DNA of 64,000 bases from Candidatus Gastranaerophilales bacterium (GCA_944325555.1 CALVAN010000001.1:124001-188000), one strand, 5' to 3'. Counted from the first letter of the stretch, positions 34,539-43,232 are shown. Translations and numbers: made by a program. The notes: generated from the sequence alone by a model not told the origin.

Positions 34539-36131
34539 CTATAATTGTGAACGCATTTCCTGATTTGCATCTTCATCAAGCGGATTTAGTTCTAATGCTT
34601 TTTTGAAGTTGCTTTTTGCCGCATCAATATGCCCGAGTTTTTTGTTAATTAACCCCTGATAGTAATAATATCTGCTGTTTTTGCTGTCAACGTATTTGAC
34701 GGGTTTTAAATAGTTTCTGGCAAGTTCCAGTCTGTTGTTTTGTATTGCCATATCAGCAAGGCTAAGCCAGGCGTCCGTTAATAAAGGGTCTAAGGATACA
34801 GCTTTTTTTAGATACTGTGTGTTTTTAATATCGTCAACTTTTGAGGCGAGATAATAAATTTTTGCATCTACATTATTTTTAGCAAAGACTTTATTTGTAT
34901 ATTCTACTGATTTATCTGTCATATTAAGCATTTTGTAGCATAAAGCCGCTTTAATCATCGCCTCATCGTTCTTTTTGTCTTTTTTGTGAGCTTTTAAGAA
35001 ATAATCAAGCGCATTTTTGTAATCCTTTTTGAAAAGATACATATCTGCTATGCCCATAAGAGTCGGAGCGTAGTTCTTTTTTACTTTATAGGCTTTTTCA
35101 AACATGTCCATTGAATCGGCAAGATTGTTCTGCTTAAAATAAATTTCTGCCAGTAGTGTCATTGAACGGTAATCTTTAGAATCCGCTGATATATTCTGGT
35201 TTAACTCTTTAATCGCTCTTGTATAATCACCTGTTTTTAAAAAGTATTGAGCAAGATAAAATTTTGACAGTTCCCTGTCTTTTGTTGCTTTAGCAAGAGT
35301 GTAGTAATACAAGCCTTCTAAATCTTTTTTGTAATCCAAAATATTTATATCCTGCGATAAAAGATCTTCCATTATTTTTATGGAGTCCGACAGTTTATTT
35401 GTTTCGCAAAAGATTTGGGCTTTATATTTTTGATAGTTAATATTGTCCGGATTTATTGATATTGCCCTGTTTATCTCATTAATTGCTTTATTGTATTCTT
35501 TTGTATTGTAATATGCCTGCGAAAGTATGTAATGCGCATAATCAGAACGTTTGAGGTTATCAGGGAGTCTGTTTAAATCTCTTGCAACTTCAAATGCCAG
35601 ATTGTTGTAATATATTTCCGTATAATTTTGCGCAAGTTTAATTTCATCATCATAAGACAAAACAACCATGGGGAATAACTTTGCTTTCATCAATTGTATT
35701 TGATGGTTGTAGGTTTCTCTGTCTTGAATATTGTTTATTGCTTCCTGTGCAAGGGTAAACAAGCCTATATTGGCAAATTTGTATGCAAACCCGAGGTTTA
35801 CAAAATCATCGTTTGCGCTGTTTTGTAAAATGAGCTTGTAATCTTTGTATGCCGAAGTTATATTCCCCTGTGCGAATTTTTCGTTAGCTTCCGTGTATTT
35901 TTTTGCATAATCAATGGTATCAGCTTCTCCTGCGGCCGAGTTGCCGTTTTGAGAATAAGTTAAAAGCCTCAGAAAATCATTAGTAAGCTGATTGTTTTTA
36001 ATCATTTTTAAATTTTCGGCATTAAAAGTGGAAATGGGCGTTTTTATTATATTTTTTGCAGCAGGTTTTGCAAGGCACATACCTGTTGTGCCCGCCAAAA
36101 TAAGTGCTGCTGTTATAACTTTTTTTATCAT
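34539..36131 (-). CDS. Secreted TPR-repeat protein
   Basis: A 530-residue protein with a signal peptide (MIKKVITAALILAGTTGMCLA-KPAAK) and about ten tetratricopeptide repeats covering residues 80-525. Examples are DYTRAIKELNQNISADSKDYRSMTLLAEIYFKQNNLADSMDMFEKAYKV and GHIDAAKSNFKKALELNPLDEDA. These form a superhelical protein-binding scaffold, here outside the cytoplasm. It sits between an HD-GYP gene and a response regulator in one transcription unit (gaps of 29 and 8 bases), so it may anchor or report an envelope process that the regulators control; that link is inference. Confidence 0.9.
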   Translation of the reverse strand: MIKKVITAALILAGTTGMCLAKPAAKNIIKTPISTFNAENLKMIKNNQLTNDFLRLLTYSQNGNSAAGEADTIDYAKKYTEANEKFAQGNITSAYKDYKLILQNSANDDFVNLGFAYKFANIGLFTLAQEAINNIQDRETYNHQIQLMKAKLFPMVVLSYDDEIKLAQNYTEIYYNNLAFEVARDLNRLPDNLKRSDYAHYILSQAYYNTKEYNKAINEINRAISINPDNINYQKYKAQIFCETNKLSDSIKIMEDLLSQDINILDYKKDLEGLYYYTLAKATKDRELSKFYLAQYFLKTGDYTRAIKELNQNISADSKDYRSMTLLAEIYFKQNNLADSMDMFEKAYKVKKNYAPTLMGIADMYLFKKDYKNALDYFLKAHKKDKKNDEAMIKAALCYKMLNMTDKSVEYTNKVFAKNNVDAKIYYLASKVDDIKNTQYLKKAVSLDPLLTDAWLSLADMAIQNNRLELARNYLKPVKYVDSKNSRYYYYQGLINKKLGHIDAAKSNFKKALELNPLDEDANQEMRSQL

Positions 36132-36160
36132 AAACCTTCCCCGGTCAATTGTTCTGGCGT

Positions 36161-37915
36161 TTATTTGCCTGCTTTACAATTATAATACGTATTGAACAGT
36201 TCAATCAATGCCCTGTCAGAGTCAGAATAATTTTCCTGTTCGTTTGTCAAAAGATTAAACAGATAGTTAACATCATATTTATCAAGTGTTTCTCTGTCTT
36301 TTTGGTCATAAAGGACAGAATCAACCTCGCTTAAAAATACATCAACAAGTCTGTCTAATTTAATTTTGAAGAAAGCATCAACAATATCACCGTCAAAATG
36401 TTTCCAGGCACCGGATTTTATTATATCAAGCGCATTTTTTATGGGCATTTTGTCACGGTAATGTCTTTTTGATGTAATAGCGTCAAAAACATCGCTGACA
36501 GCTAAAACTCTTCCGCCGAGAGGAATCTCTTCTCCTTTAAGCTTTCTGAAATATCCTGTTCCGTCGTATTTTTCGTGGTGGCTTGAGGCTATTTCCGCTA
36601 CTTCTTTAAATTCTTCCGATATATAAACTCTGTTTAAGATATCGTAAGTAATTTTTACGTGTTCCTGAATATGCTTGTACTCATCATCCGTAAGTTTGCC
36701 GTCTTTTTGCAGTACGGCGTCACGAATACCTATTTTGCCTATGTCATGCAGTATTGCCGCATGGATAATATTGGCGGTTGTTTTTTCGTCAAGGTTCATT
36801 ACCTCGCAAATAAGCTCGGAGTACATTTTTACACGGTTGGAGTGACCTGCTGTTATTTTGTCACGTGCATCTATGGAAGCGGCAAGCGTATCAACAAAGT
36901 TTTTAAACAGCTCTTTTTGCCGGTCAATCATCATTTGCTGGGATTCAAAAAGCTTGGCGTTTTCTATTGCGATACCTGCGCTTGAACCTATTGCGATAAG
37001 AATATCTTCGTCCTCTTTGGTAAAGGTTGCATCATTGTTTTTATTCAGAACCTGAAATACTCCGAGAATCTCGTGTTTCATATTCCAAATAGGCATACAT
37101 AATATTGTTTTGGTTTTGTAGCCTGTTTCTTTGTCGATATCGGGATTAAAACGCTCATCTTTGTAAGCATCTTTTATGTTAATAATTTCGCCCATTTGAG
37201 CTGCATAGCCGGCAAGTCCCTTATCTGCAGGAAATCTTAACTCTTGAGTCCCCATACCGAGCGCTACTTTGGAAACCAGTTCGTTTCTTTGTTTGTCTAA
37301 CAGAAATACAGTGCATCTGTCCGCATCAAGAACTTTTTTTATTTCTTCCGCAACGGTTTTTAAAAGATGTTCAAGGCTGGTTTCCGCAGCCAGTGTACGG
37401 GCTACGTTCAAAAGCGCAACAATTGGTTTTTCCGCACCGTGGTGCTCTTGATCGTCTTGATTTGTAATGTTTAATTTTTCTATTTGAACGATTAAGTTGC
37501 TGACTTTTGCGTTTATAACTTCATTTGAAGAATTTATATTTCGAGCCTGCTTAAGAACGTTCAGAGCCATTGAATAGTTTTTTTCGGCATTATAAATATA
37601 TCCCCAGCAAAACAGGTTTGTTTTTATTGCGTTTTTATTGTGGGAATTTTCTGCCAGAAATCTTGCATCTTCAAGCATATTAATGGCTATTTTATAGTTG
37701 CTTTTATCTGTTTTGTATTTTAAAACCGCTAGCAGTGAAAGGTTTTGAGCAATGAATTCATAAGATTTATTAAGCAAAAATGTGTTATGTATCATTTCTG
37801 CTTTAGGCACCAGCGAGGATACAGATGCGGTGTCTAATGTCCTAAACACTGTAAACATTGTATTTTGAGCGTTATTTAAATCTTCAACACAAACGGATTT
37901 TATAAACTCTTCCAT
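36161..37915 (-). CDS. GAF/HD-GYP cyclic-di-GMP phosphodiesterase-like protein
   Basis: A 584-residue soluble signalling protein. Residues 1-165 are helical and TPR-like. A GAF domain follows (about 175-330; ADRCTVFLLDKQRNELVSKVALGMGTQELRFPADKGLAGYAA). The HD-GYP domain is about 345-540: AGHSNRVKMYSE, ILHDIGKIGI (His and Asp near 390), HVKITYDIL and SSHHEKYDGTGYFRKLKGEEIPL. The metal ligands of the family are present. The signature GYP reads GYF, with Phe in place of Pro. Members usually degrade c-di-GMP to pGpG or GMP; the changed tripeptide, which binds partner proteins, may alter interactions. First gene of the cluster with TPR and regulator genes. Confidence 0.92.
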   Translation of the reverse strand: MEEFIKSVCVEDLNNAQNTMFTVFRTLDTASVSSLVPKAEMIHNTFLLNKSYEFIAQNLSLLAVLKYKTDKSNYKIAINMLEDARFLAENSHNKNAIKTNLFCWGYIYNAEKNYSMALNVLKQARNINSSNEVINAKVSNLIVQIEKLNITNQDDQEHHGAEKPIVALLNVARTLAAETSLEHLLKTVAEEIKKVLDADRCTVFLLDKQRNELVSKVALGMGTQELRFPADKGLAGYAAQMGEIINIKDAYKDERFNPDIDKETGYKTKTILCMPIWNMKHEILGVFQVLNKNNDATFTKEDEDILIAIGSSAGIAIENAKLFESQQMMIDRQKELFKNFVDTLAASIDARDKITAGHSNRVKMYSELICEVMNLDEKTTANIIHAAILHDIGKIGIRDAVLQKDGKLTDDEYKHIQEHVKITYDILNRVYISEEFKEVAEIASSHHEKYDGTGYFRKLKGEEIPLGGRVLAVSDVFDAITSKRHYRDKMPIKNALDIIKSGAWKHFDGDIVDAFFKIKLDRLVDVFLSEVDSVLYDQKDRETLDKYDVNYLFNLLTNEQENYSDSDRALIELFNTYYNCKAGK

Positions 37916-38013
37916 ATTTAACCCTTAACATAATCTTTATTTAATTATACAATATTTTTTGTAATTAATAAACAAATGCAAATAAAATCGGGGAATCGGG
38001 GGATTTTTGAAAT

Positions 38014-38706
38014 ATGAATAAAATAAGCATTATTATACCTGTCTATAACGAAATGAGTACACTGGATAAAATTCTTGAAAAAGTCGAACAGGCTCCGTTT
38101 TGCGGGTTGGAAAAAGAGATTATACTCATAGATGATATGTCAACTGACGGTACACGTGAGCATCTTGCAGAGCTTGAAGGCAAATATAAAGTTCTTTATC
38201 ACAACTACAATCAGGGTAAAGGCGCAGCAATAAGAACAGGCATGGCACACATAACAGGCGATATTATGGTTATTCAGGATGCGGATTTGGAGTATGACCC
38301 CGTTGATTATGAACCGTTAATTAAACTCATTGTTGATGATAAGGCTGATGTTGTTTACGGTTCAAGACTTACCGGCGCTAAACCCTCAAGATCGTTTATG
38401 TTTACGCACTGGCTGGGGAATAAGGTTTTGACTCTTACAACAAATATTTTATACGGTGCAACCCTTACCGACATGGAAACCTGCTATAAGGCTTTCAGAA
38501 CAAGCTTTTTAGAGGGGATTGAAATTAAGTCTAACAGATTTGATTTTGAGCCTGAAATAACCGCCAAGGTTTTGAAAAGAAAACCCAGATTGTACGAGCT
38601 GCCGATTTCTTATTACGGCAGAGATTATTCCGAAGGGAAGAAAATTACCTGGAAAGACGGTTTTCACGCTATATGGGCGCTGTTAAGATTCCGCTTTAGC
38701 GATTAA
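38014..38706 (+). CDS. Glycosyltransferase family 2, polyprenyl-phosphate mannose/glucose synthase-like
   Basis: A 230-residue GT-A transferase. The fold motifs are ISIIIPVYNEMSTL, ILIDDMSTDGT, GKGAAIRTGM and the catalytic DxD in IQDADLEYDP, then ETCYKAFR. There is no membrane segment, as in the soluble DPM1 type that puts one sugar on a polyprenyl phosphate for later use outside the membrane. GGGGGA precedes the ATG. It converges on the anti-sigma gene, and the two coding regions overlap by 11 bases at their 3' ends. Confidence 0.93.
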   Translation: MNKISIIIPVYNEMSTLDKILEKVEQAPFCGLEKEIILIDDMSTDGTREHLAELEGKYKVLYHNYNQGKGAAIRTGMAHITGDIMVIQDADLEYDPVDYEPLIKLIVDDKADVVYGSRLTGAKPSRSFMFTHWLGNKVLTLTTNILYGATLTDMETCYKAFRTSFLEGIEIKSNRFDFEPEITAKVLKRKPRLYELPISYYGRDYSEGKKITWKDGFHAIWALLRFRFSD

Positions 38707-39391
38707 TTTCGTAATTAATGTCATAATTTTGATAATCATCGGCAAAAGGTTCTGCTGGAATGCTTTTGTCGATGATTTGTTCTATAGCGTGTTCTGCTCT
38801 TGTTTTTAAAGCTGTGTCCGTATGTTCAAATTCATATACCCCGATAAACACAAGCCCCGCAAGGATTGCTATTTTTGCAGTTTTCATTGTAAATATCTGT
38901 TTTAAAATTACGCTGTCAAAAATATTATTATTCTTATTTAATATGTTTATTACATTGCGTGTAATTTCAGGGGGGGCTTTTTTGAGGGTTTGATTGTACG
39001 CATATTTTAAATGTTTTTGTACTATATAGATATTTTTTAATTCTTTTTGGGCATTTTTGGATTTCATAAGGTATTTGCGGAATTCAAAACTTTCTTCTCC
39101 CATTAGTTCGTTATCGACATAAGGTGAGATGCTGTTCATAAATTTTTGATGCTCTCTTATGCTGAAGCTGTTTTGTTTTTGTTTTTTTGCAGAGATTTCT
39201 ACAACTTGCTTGTAAGAGTCTTGCAGATTTTTTATCAGTGATTTTAAATACATATATTTTTTGCGGCACGAAGGGCAATTTTTTAAGTGTTCCTGTATCA
39301 ATATTCTGTCGTTAAAAGAAACTCTGTTGTCTATATACAAAGAAAGCATTGACGAAACCTGTTTGCATATAATTTGATTTTCCCGAGTCAT
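38696..39391 (-). CDS. Membrane anti-sigma factor with tandem zinc-finger-like domains
   Basis: A 231-residue single-pass protein. The N-terminal anti-sigma (ZAS-like) domain holds the His-x3-Cys-x2-Cys motif (His35, Cys39, Cys42). A second stretch, FMNSISPYVDNELMGEESFEFRKYLMKSKNAQKEL (about 80-115), has the same layout but lacks the zinc ligands, so it looks like a decayed copy. One helix near residues 172-188 (KIAILAGLVFIGVYEF) puts about 43 residues outside. It directly follows the ECF sigma gene (11 bases), the standard arrangement of a sigma and its inhibitor. A GGGGGAG ribosome site stands before its ATG. Confidence 0.85.
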   Translation of the reverse strand: MTRENQIICKQVSSMLSLYIDNRVSFNDRILIQEHLKNCPSCRKKYMYLKSLIKNLQDSYKQVVEISAKKQKQNSFSIREHQKFMNSISPYVDNELMGEESFEFRKYLMKSKNAQKELKNIYIVQKHLKYAYNQTLKKAPPEITRNVINILNKNNNIFDSVILKQIFTMKTAKIAILAGLVFIGVYEFEHTDTALKTRAEHAIEQIIDKSIPAEPFADDYQNYDINYEINR

Positions 39392-39402
39392 TATTTCTCC
39401 CC

Positions 39403-40008
39403 CTAAGCGATATAAGCTTTTAAATCTTCCTGTAATTTGTTTCTTGCTCTGGCGATACGTGATTTTACGGTGCCTACATTTGTATTTGTGATGTCGGCAA
39501 TTTCTTCGTAACTCAACCCTTGAAATTCTCTTAAAACTATTGCGAGTTTGAAGGAATCAGGCAGTTTGTGTATGGATTTTTCTATGATACAGTTCAGCTC
39601 ACTGTTAAGGCTTGATTCTTCGGGGGTGCAGGTTTTGCACGGTACATCGACAATGTTGAATCTGTCCTGTTCATCATCGTCTTTTTTGTCTATGGGCACT
39701 GTTTTAAGTTTTCTGTTTTTACTTCTTATGTGGTCATAAAACAATCTTGTTACTATCTGGTTAAGCCAGGGTTTGAATTTTACAGGATCTTTGAGGCTTT
39801 TTATGTTTCTTGCCATTTTTAAAAGTGCTTCCTGTGTTAAATCCAAAATATCCTGACAGTCGCTGCTTAAATAATAAAATGATGCATATACGCTGTCTTG
39901 ATTGCGTTTGATAAGCTCTTCAAGGGCGTCTATGTCATCTTGCTGAGCAAGCATTACCAGTTCTTCAGAGCTTTTGTTTTTATATTTTTTTTTACCTAAA
40001 ATAATCAA
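39403..40008 (-). CDS. ECF-type sigma-70 family RNA polymerase sigma factor
   Basis: A 201-residue two-domain sigma factor. Region 2 is DIDALEELIKRNQDSVYASFYYLSSDCQDILDLTQEALLKMARNIKSLKDPVKFKPWLNQIVTRLFYDHIRSKNRK. Region 4 is LPDSFKLAIVLREFQGLSYEEIADITNTNVGTVKSRIARARNKL. The linker carries CKTC. The start is read as TTG with GGGAG ten bases upstream. It probably binds the membrane anti-sigma encoded next. The long gene-free region begins directly upstream, so its promoter lies there. Confidence 0.92.
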   Translation of the reverse strand: MIILGKKKYKNKSSEELVMLAQQDDIDALEELIKRNQDSVYASFYYLSSDCQDILDLTQEALLKMARNIKSLKDPVKFKPWLNQIVTRLFYDHIRSKNRKLKTVPIDKKDDDEQDRFNIVDVPCKTCTPEESSLNSELNCIIEKSIHKLPDSFKLAIVLREFQGLSYEEIADITNTNVGTVKSRIARARNKLQEDLKAYIA

Positions 40009-40198
40009 TTTGAAATTTCTCCCGCCGAGTTATTTATTAAATTAATCGAAGGCATAATTGTTTAGTACGCTCTTTGTAATATATACAGGCGGGTGATTTG
40101 TTGAAGCTTTGGCGGGGTTTGGGTGATATATATAATTTGTGGACGGAATTAAACTCAACAATAAAAAAGGGAAATAAAACAAAAATCCTTGTTGCAGT

Positions 40199-40237
40199 CC
40201 GGACTGCCGTGCTCACTTGCGTTTGCTATCAATGACA
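40199..40237 (+). repeat. Dispersed direct repeat, left copy
   Basis: CCGGACTGCCGTGCTCACTT followed by GCGTTTGC and ending AATGAC. The second copy, starting at 40921, differs by a few bases and has the same orientation. The two flank the 641-bp element on either side. Confidence 0.75.
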
Positions 40238-40245
40238 TGCAATTA

Positions 40246-40886
40246 TCATTTTTGTATATGTTACGTAATTCGGTGACAGAAATAATTTTTTCTTAACATA
40301 AATAATCAAAAAATCCGACCTTTGTGAAGTGAATTACAGAAAGTTTCACAAACAACTACAAGCGAGGTTTGTTTGAGGGCTATGTAATTATAACAATTAC
40401 TTTAATTTATCAAAGGAGAGCAATTTATATAGCCCGAGTTGCCGAGCTCAAGTTTGTGTTACTTTCTGTATGAACGGAACAGCAGGTCGGGAGTTTCTTG
40501 GGCTCCACCCGTTCTTTGCATCAAAGAATGGGTGGAACATAAAGCAGAAATTTATGTCTTTATTTTTTTATGTTCATTTCTTTTCTTTTGTATCTTGCAG
40601 GCAAAAGAAAAGAAACGAACCAAAGAAAAGAAAACCGGCGCTTATCAAAAGAAACAGTAAAGTGTTTTATCAGTAATTTTTCAGCGACAAGCTGCTGTAA
40701 AAATTACCTCAAAACACAACTGTTTCTAATCCAAGTTCCGTCAGGGCTCTGCCCTGAAACCCGCTACGGCTTACAAAGTAAGCCGTGTATAATAAACAGT
40801 GATTATCAAACTGTATAAAATAATTATATTCTCATAACAATTGTTACAATATTTGTCACCAAATTACGTAACATATACAAGAATGA
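40246..40886. mobile_element. 641-bp non-coding element with 33-bp terminal inverted repeats and at least six internal hairpins
   Basis: The left end (40246-40278) and right end (40854-40886) are inverted copies, 31 of 33 identical, with core TTGTATATGTTACGTAATT. Inside are dyads at 40335-40353/40452-40470 (17 of 19), 40377-40383/40429-40435, 40505-40518/40522-40535 (14 pairs), 40572-40590/40602-40620 (18 of 19), 40662-40681/40699-40717, 40741-40747/40751-40757 and 40766-40774/40778-40786. No transposase is encoded. It could be a MITE-like element moved in trans or a large structured RNA gene; no clear target duplication was found. Confidence 0.6.
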
Positions 40887-40920
40887 CGGTTGTTTTTATT
40901 CTTTCTCTCACAAATCACGA

Positions 40921-40959
40921 CCGGATTGCCGTGCTCACTTGCGTTCGTTTGCAATGACG
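40921..40959 (+). repeat. Dispersed direct repeat, right copy
   Basis: CCGGATTGCCGTGCTCACTT then GCGTTCG and ending CAATGAC, the same orientation as the copy at 40199. It lies 34 bases outside the right inverted repeat. Confidence 0.75.
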
Positions 40960-41131
40960 TTTCTTTTTTTATTGTTTTTCATCTCTACAGCAAAATCCTG
41001 TTTTTAGAGGATTCAGTAAAAAAGACGCATGTAGTACCCTGTTAATATATAATTTGTCCGAATCATATATTCGCATGCAAATTATTTAGACTTGGTAAAA
41101 AACAAATAAATTAAGAGTAAAGAGGTAAGGT

Positions 41132-41578
41132 TTGAAAAAATTTCAGTTCAGACTTCAAGTAGTATTAGATATCAAAGAAAAACTTCTGGAACAGAAGCTT
41201 TTGGAACTGTCCAAAGTTCAAAGAGGTTTGCAGGAAGCCGTACAAAAACAAAGAACACTAGAGGGATATCAACAGGAAATTAACGAAGCATTAATGAATG
41301 TATTCCAGAGCGGAAACGATCTTGATCTGGTTGAGGTTCAACGCTACAAAGATTTTATTAACAAACTTATTGTCGATATTTCCAACCAAAAAGTTGTTAT
41401 ACAAAATATTTCCAAGGTTTTGGAACTTAAAAGAAAAGAAGTTAATGAAATTATCAAAGAGAAAAAAGTGCTTGAAAAACTCAAAGAAAACCAGAAGAAA
41501 AAATACTATCAATCTTATGAACAGTACCAGACACGAGAACTTGATGATATAGCATCGGCTCGTTACGCAAGGGTTTAA
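41132..41578 (+). CDS. fliJ: Flagellar export protein FliJ
   Basis: A 148-residue coiled-coil protein with the FliJ pattern: N-terminal KKFQFRLQVVLDIKEKLLEQ, then heptads to the C-terminus. FliJ is the central stalk of the flagellar export ATPase and escorts chaperones. The start is TTG with GAGGTAAGG before it; no ATG in the right place would keep the conserved KF.FRL..VL. First of four hook-related genes (fliJ-fliK-flgD-flgE). The call rests on length, coiled coil, N-terminus and context, since FliJ sequences diverge. Confidence 0.82.
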   Translation: MKKFQFRLQVVLDIKEKLLEQKLLELSKVQRGLQEAVQKQRTLEGYQQEINEALMNVFQSGNDLDLVEVQRYKDFINKLIVDISNQKVVIQNISKVLELKRKEVNEIIKEKKVLEKLKENQKKKYYQSYEQYQTRELDDIASARYARV

Positions 41579-41613
41579 GATTGTTAAAAAACAAGCGGAG
41601 AGAGGAATATTAA

Positions 41614-43215
41614 ATGACTGCACAATTTACAAATTCAATACAGTTTTTGGTGGCTAATACGACACCTGATTTAGCTTCCTCTTCGAGTGCAAAAACTTTT
41701 AATGATTATGACCCTAACGGTGATGTGTTTTCTGCAGCACTGGATAATGCAACAAAATCCTATGCCGATAAATCAGAAAACAAAGTAAGCTCAAAAGATA
41801 ATGACTATGCTAAAGATACAAAGGACTTATCAAAAACTGATACAAAAGAAACAAAACAGGAAATTGACAATCAGGATTTTCAAAGCAATCAGATAGATGA
41901 TAAAAATCAGGCTTCGTCCACTCAAGAGGTAAAATCGGAGCAATCAGAACAGACTTCTTCCGATAAAACGGAAAATCAAACAGATAATAATCAGAGTACA
42001 ACAGATTCAGCCCAACAAATATCACAAACGCAACAGCAAAACGCAGTCACAATTGTGCTGACGGCCACCTCAACACAAAATGCAATGGCAAATGAGCAGC
42101 TCCTTTCCAATATTGAGGGTGAAATACCTGCAGAAACCACTCAAATTAAGGCTGCAGCGGATATCTCAGTGCCTGAGGTTGACACACAAACCTTAAAACA
42201 GGTACAGGAAAATGCTCAATTGCAACCGCAGCAAGAAAAACAGCCAAAGGAGGCTGTAGTTCAATCTGTTAAAAATTCTCCTGAAAATCACACGGACGTT
42301 AAACCTGCGGAAACATCAGCTGTTGCACTTACTCCTTCTGATACTGAGGCGGAGAAAGCACCTGTTATTAAGGTAACTCAAGAGGTTGCTGCAAATACAA
42401 AAGAAAATTCGCTTGCCAATGCTATGGAGAACAAAGACACAACTTCAAAGATAAAAGACAAAGCCGTAGCTCAAATGACAGCACTGGAAGATACTAATAC
42501 AGTGGTAACTCAATCAAGCACTGCTGATACTTCTTCTCAGCAGCAAAACGGAACCCTGAACGGTAATAATGCTCAAGAACAGATTATGAAAATGTCCGTT
42601 GAAGCAAATTCTGATGTTACAGCAGGTACATTAACGGGTACGGAAACTTTTGCAAGTAAGATGGATGTTCAACTTTCAGCTGCAGCAAAAACTTCTTCTT
42701 CAGTTCTGCAAAATCAGTTGAATCAAAGCAGTATTTTGGAACAGGTAAATAAACAGTTTGAACAGCTTCAACAAACTGGAAACAACAAGGTGTCCATTGT
42801 TTTGCAGCCTGAAAATCTCGGCAGAGTATCCGTTGAAATTATGAACTCAAAAGACGGTATTACTGCAAAAATGCTTACTGACAACCAGCAGGTAAAAGAT
42901 CTTTTTGATAAAAATATTGAGGCTCTAAAATCTAACTTGAGCTCTCAGGGTGTAAACGTAAATAACATTAAAGTTGAATGCACTCAAGAATCCGCCAATA
43001 ACGCAATGAACTTTGAAAGAGAGTTCAGCCAGTCTTTTGACAATCCGAATAATTCATCAAATCACAATCAGACAAATCAGTCTAATGCCCAAAACTCATA
43101 CACTGCTGATTCATCAGGTTTTGAAGAAGGCGAAATTGAGATGAGCAGCGGAGTTGAAATTAAAAATACTCAAACAATAATACAGCATAATGGTAAGGTC
43201 GATTATAAAGTCTAA
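41614..43215 (+). CDS. fliK: Flagellar hook-length control protein FliK
   Basis: A 533-residue protein. The first 370 residues are low-complexity, rich in Gln, Thr, Asn, Ser and Glu, as expected of the extended molecular ruler. The C-terminal hook-length domain (about 385-465) reads NKVSIVLQPENLGRVSVEIMNSKDGITAKMLTDNQQVKDLFDKNIEALKSNLSSQGVNVNNIKVE, containing the conserved LxPENLGxV. It switches the export gate from hook to filament substrates. It stands between fliJ and flgD; a GAGAGGA ribosome site is before its ATG. Confidence 0.92.
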   Translation: MTAQFTNSIQFLVANTTPDLASSSSAKTFNDYDPNGDVFSAALDNATKSYADKSENKVSSKDNDYAKDTKDLSKTDTKETKQEIDNQDFQSNQIDDKNQASSTQEVKSEQSEQTSSDKTENQTDNNQSTTDSAQQISQTQQQNAVTIVLTATSTQNAMANEQLLSNIEGEIPAETTQIKAAADISVPEVDTQTLKQVQENAQLQPQQEKQPKEAVVQSVKNSPENHTDVKPAETSAVALTPSDTEAEKAPVIKVTQEVAANTKENSLANAMENKDTTSKIKDKAVAQMTALEDTNTVVTQSSTADTSSQQQNGTLNGNNAQEQIMKMSVEANSDVTAGTLTGTETFASKMDVQLSAAAKTSSSVLQNQLNQSSILEQVNKQFEQLQQTGNNKVSIVLQPENLGRVSVEIMNSKDGITAKMLTDNQQVKDLFDKNIEALKSNLSSQGVNVNNIKVECTQESANNAMNFEREFSQSFDNPNNSSNHNQTNQSNAQNSYTADSSGFEEGEIEMSSGVEIKNTQTIIQHNGKVDYKV

Positions 43216-43232
43216 TTTAAGGGGAAGAGAAA

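Larger units (their letters stand above)
40009..41131. other. 1.1-kb gene-free region with a hairpin-packed element and direct repeats
   Basis: No convincing gene. Short frames inside it have no ribosome site, no family and odd composition. From left to right it holds the upstream region of the sigma factor gene, a direct repeat (40199-40237), a 641-bp inverted-repeat-bounded element (40246-40886), the second direct repeat (40921-40959), and the AT-rich upstream region of fliJ. Confidence 0.8.

Noticed and set aside
40439-40818. Three overlapping open frames of 68-82 codons in the gene-free region
   Set aside because: They have no ribosome site and no family resemblance, run straight through the hairpin arms, and have Lys/Phe-heavy composition caused by the AT-rich repeats.
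40246-40886. CRISPR array or group II intron
   Set aside because: There are no regularly spaced identical repeats, and no domain V-type hairpin or reverse transcriptase was seen.
41752-41768. GCCGATAA resembling a sigma-28 -10 element
   Set aside because: It lies inside fliK and has no TAAAGTTT-like sequence 11 bases upstream.
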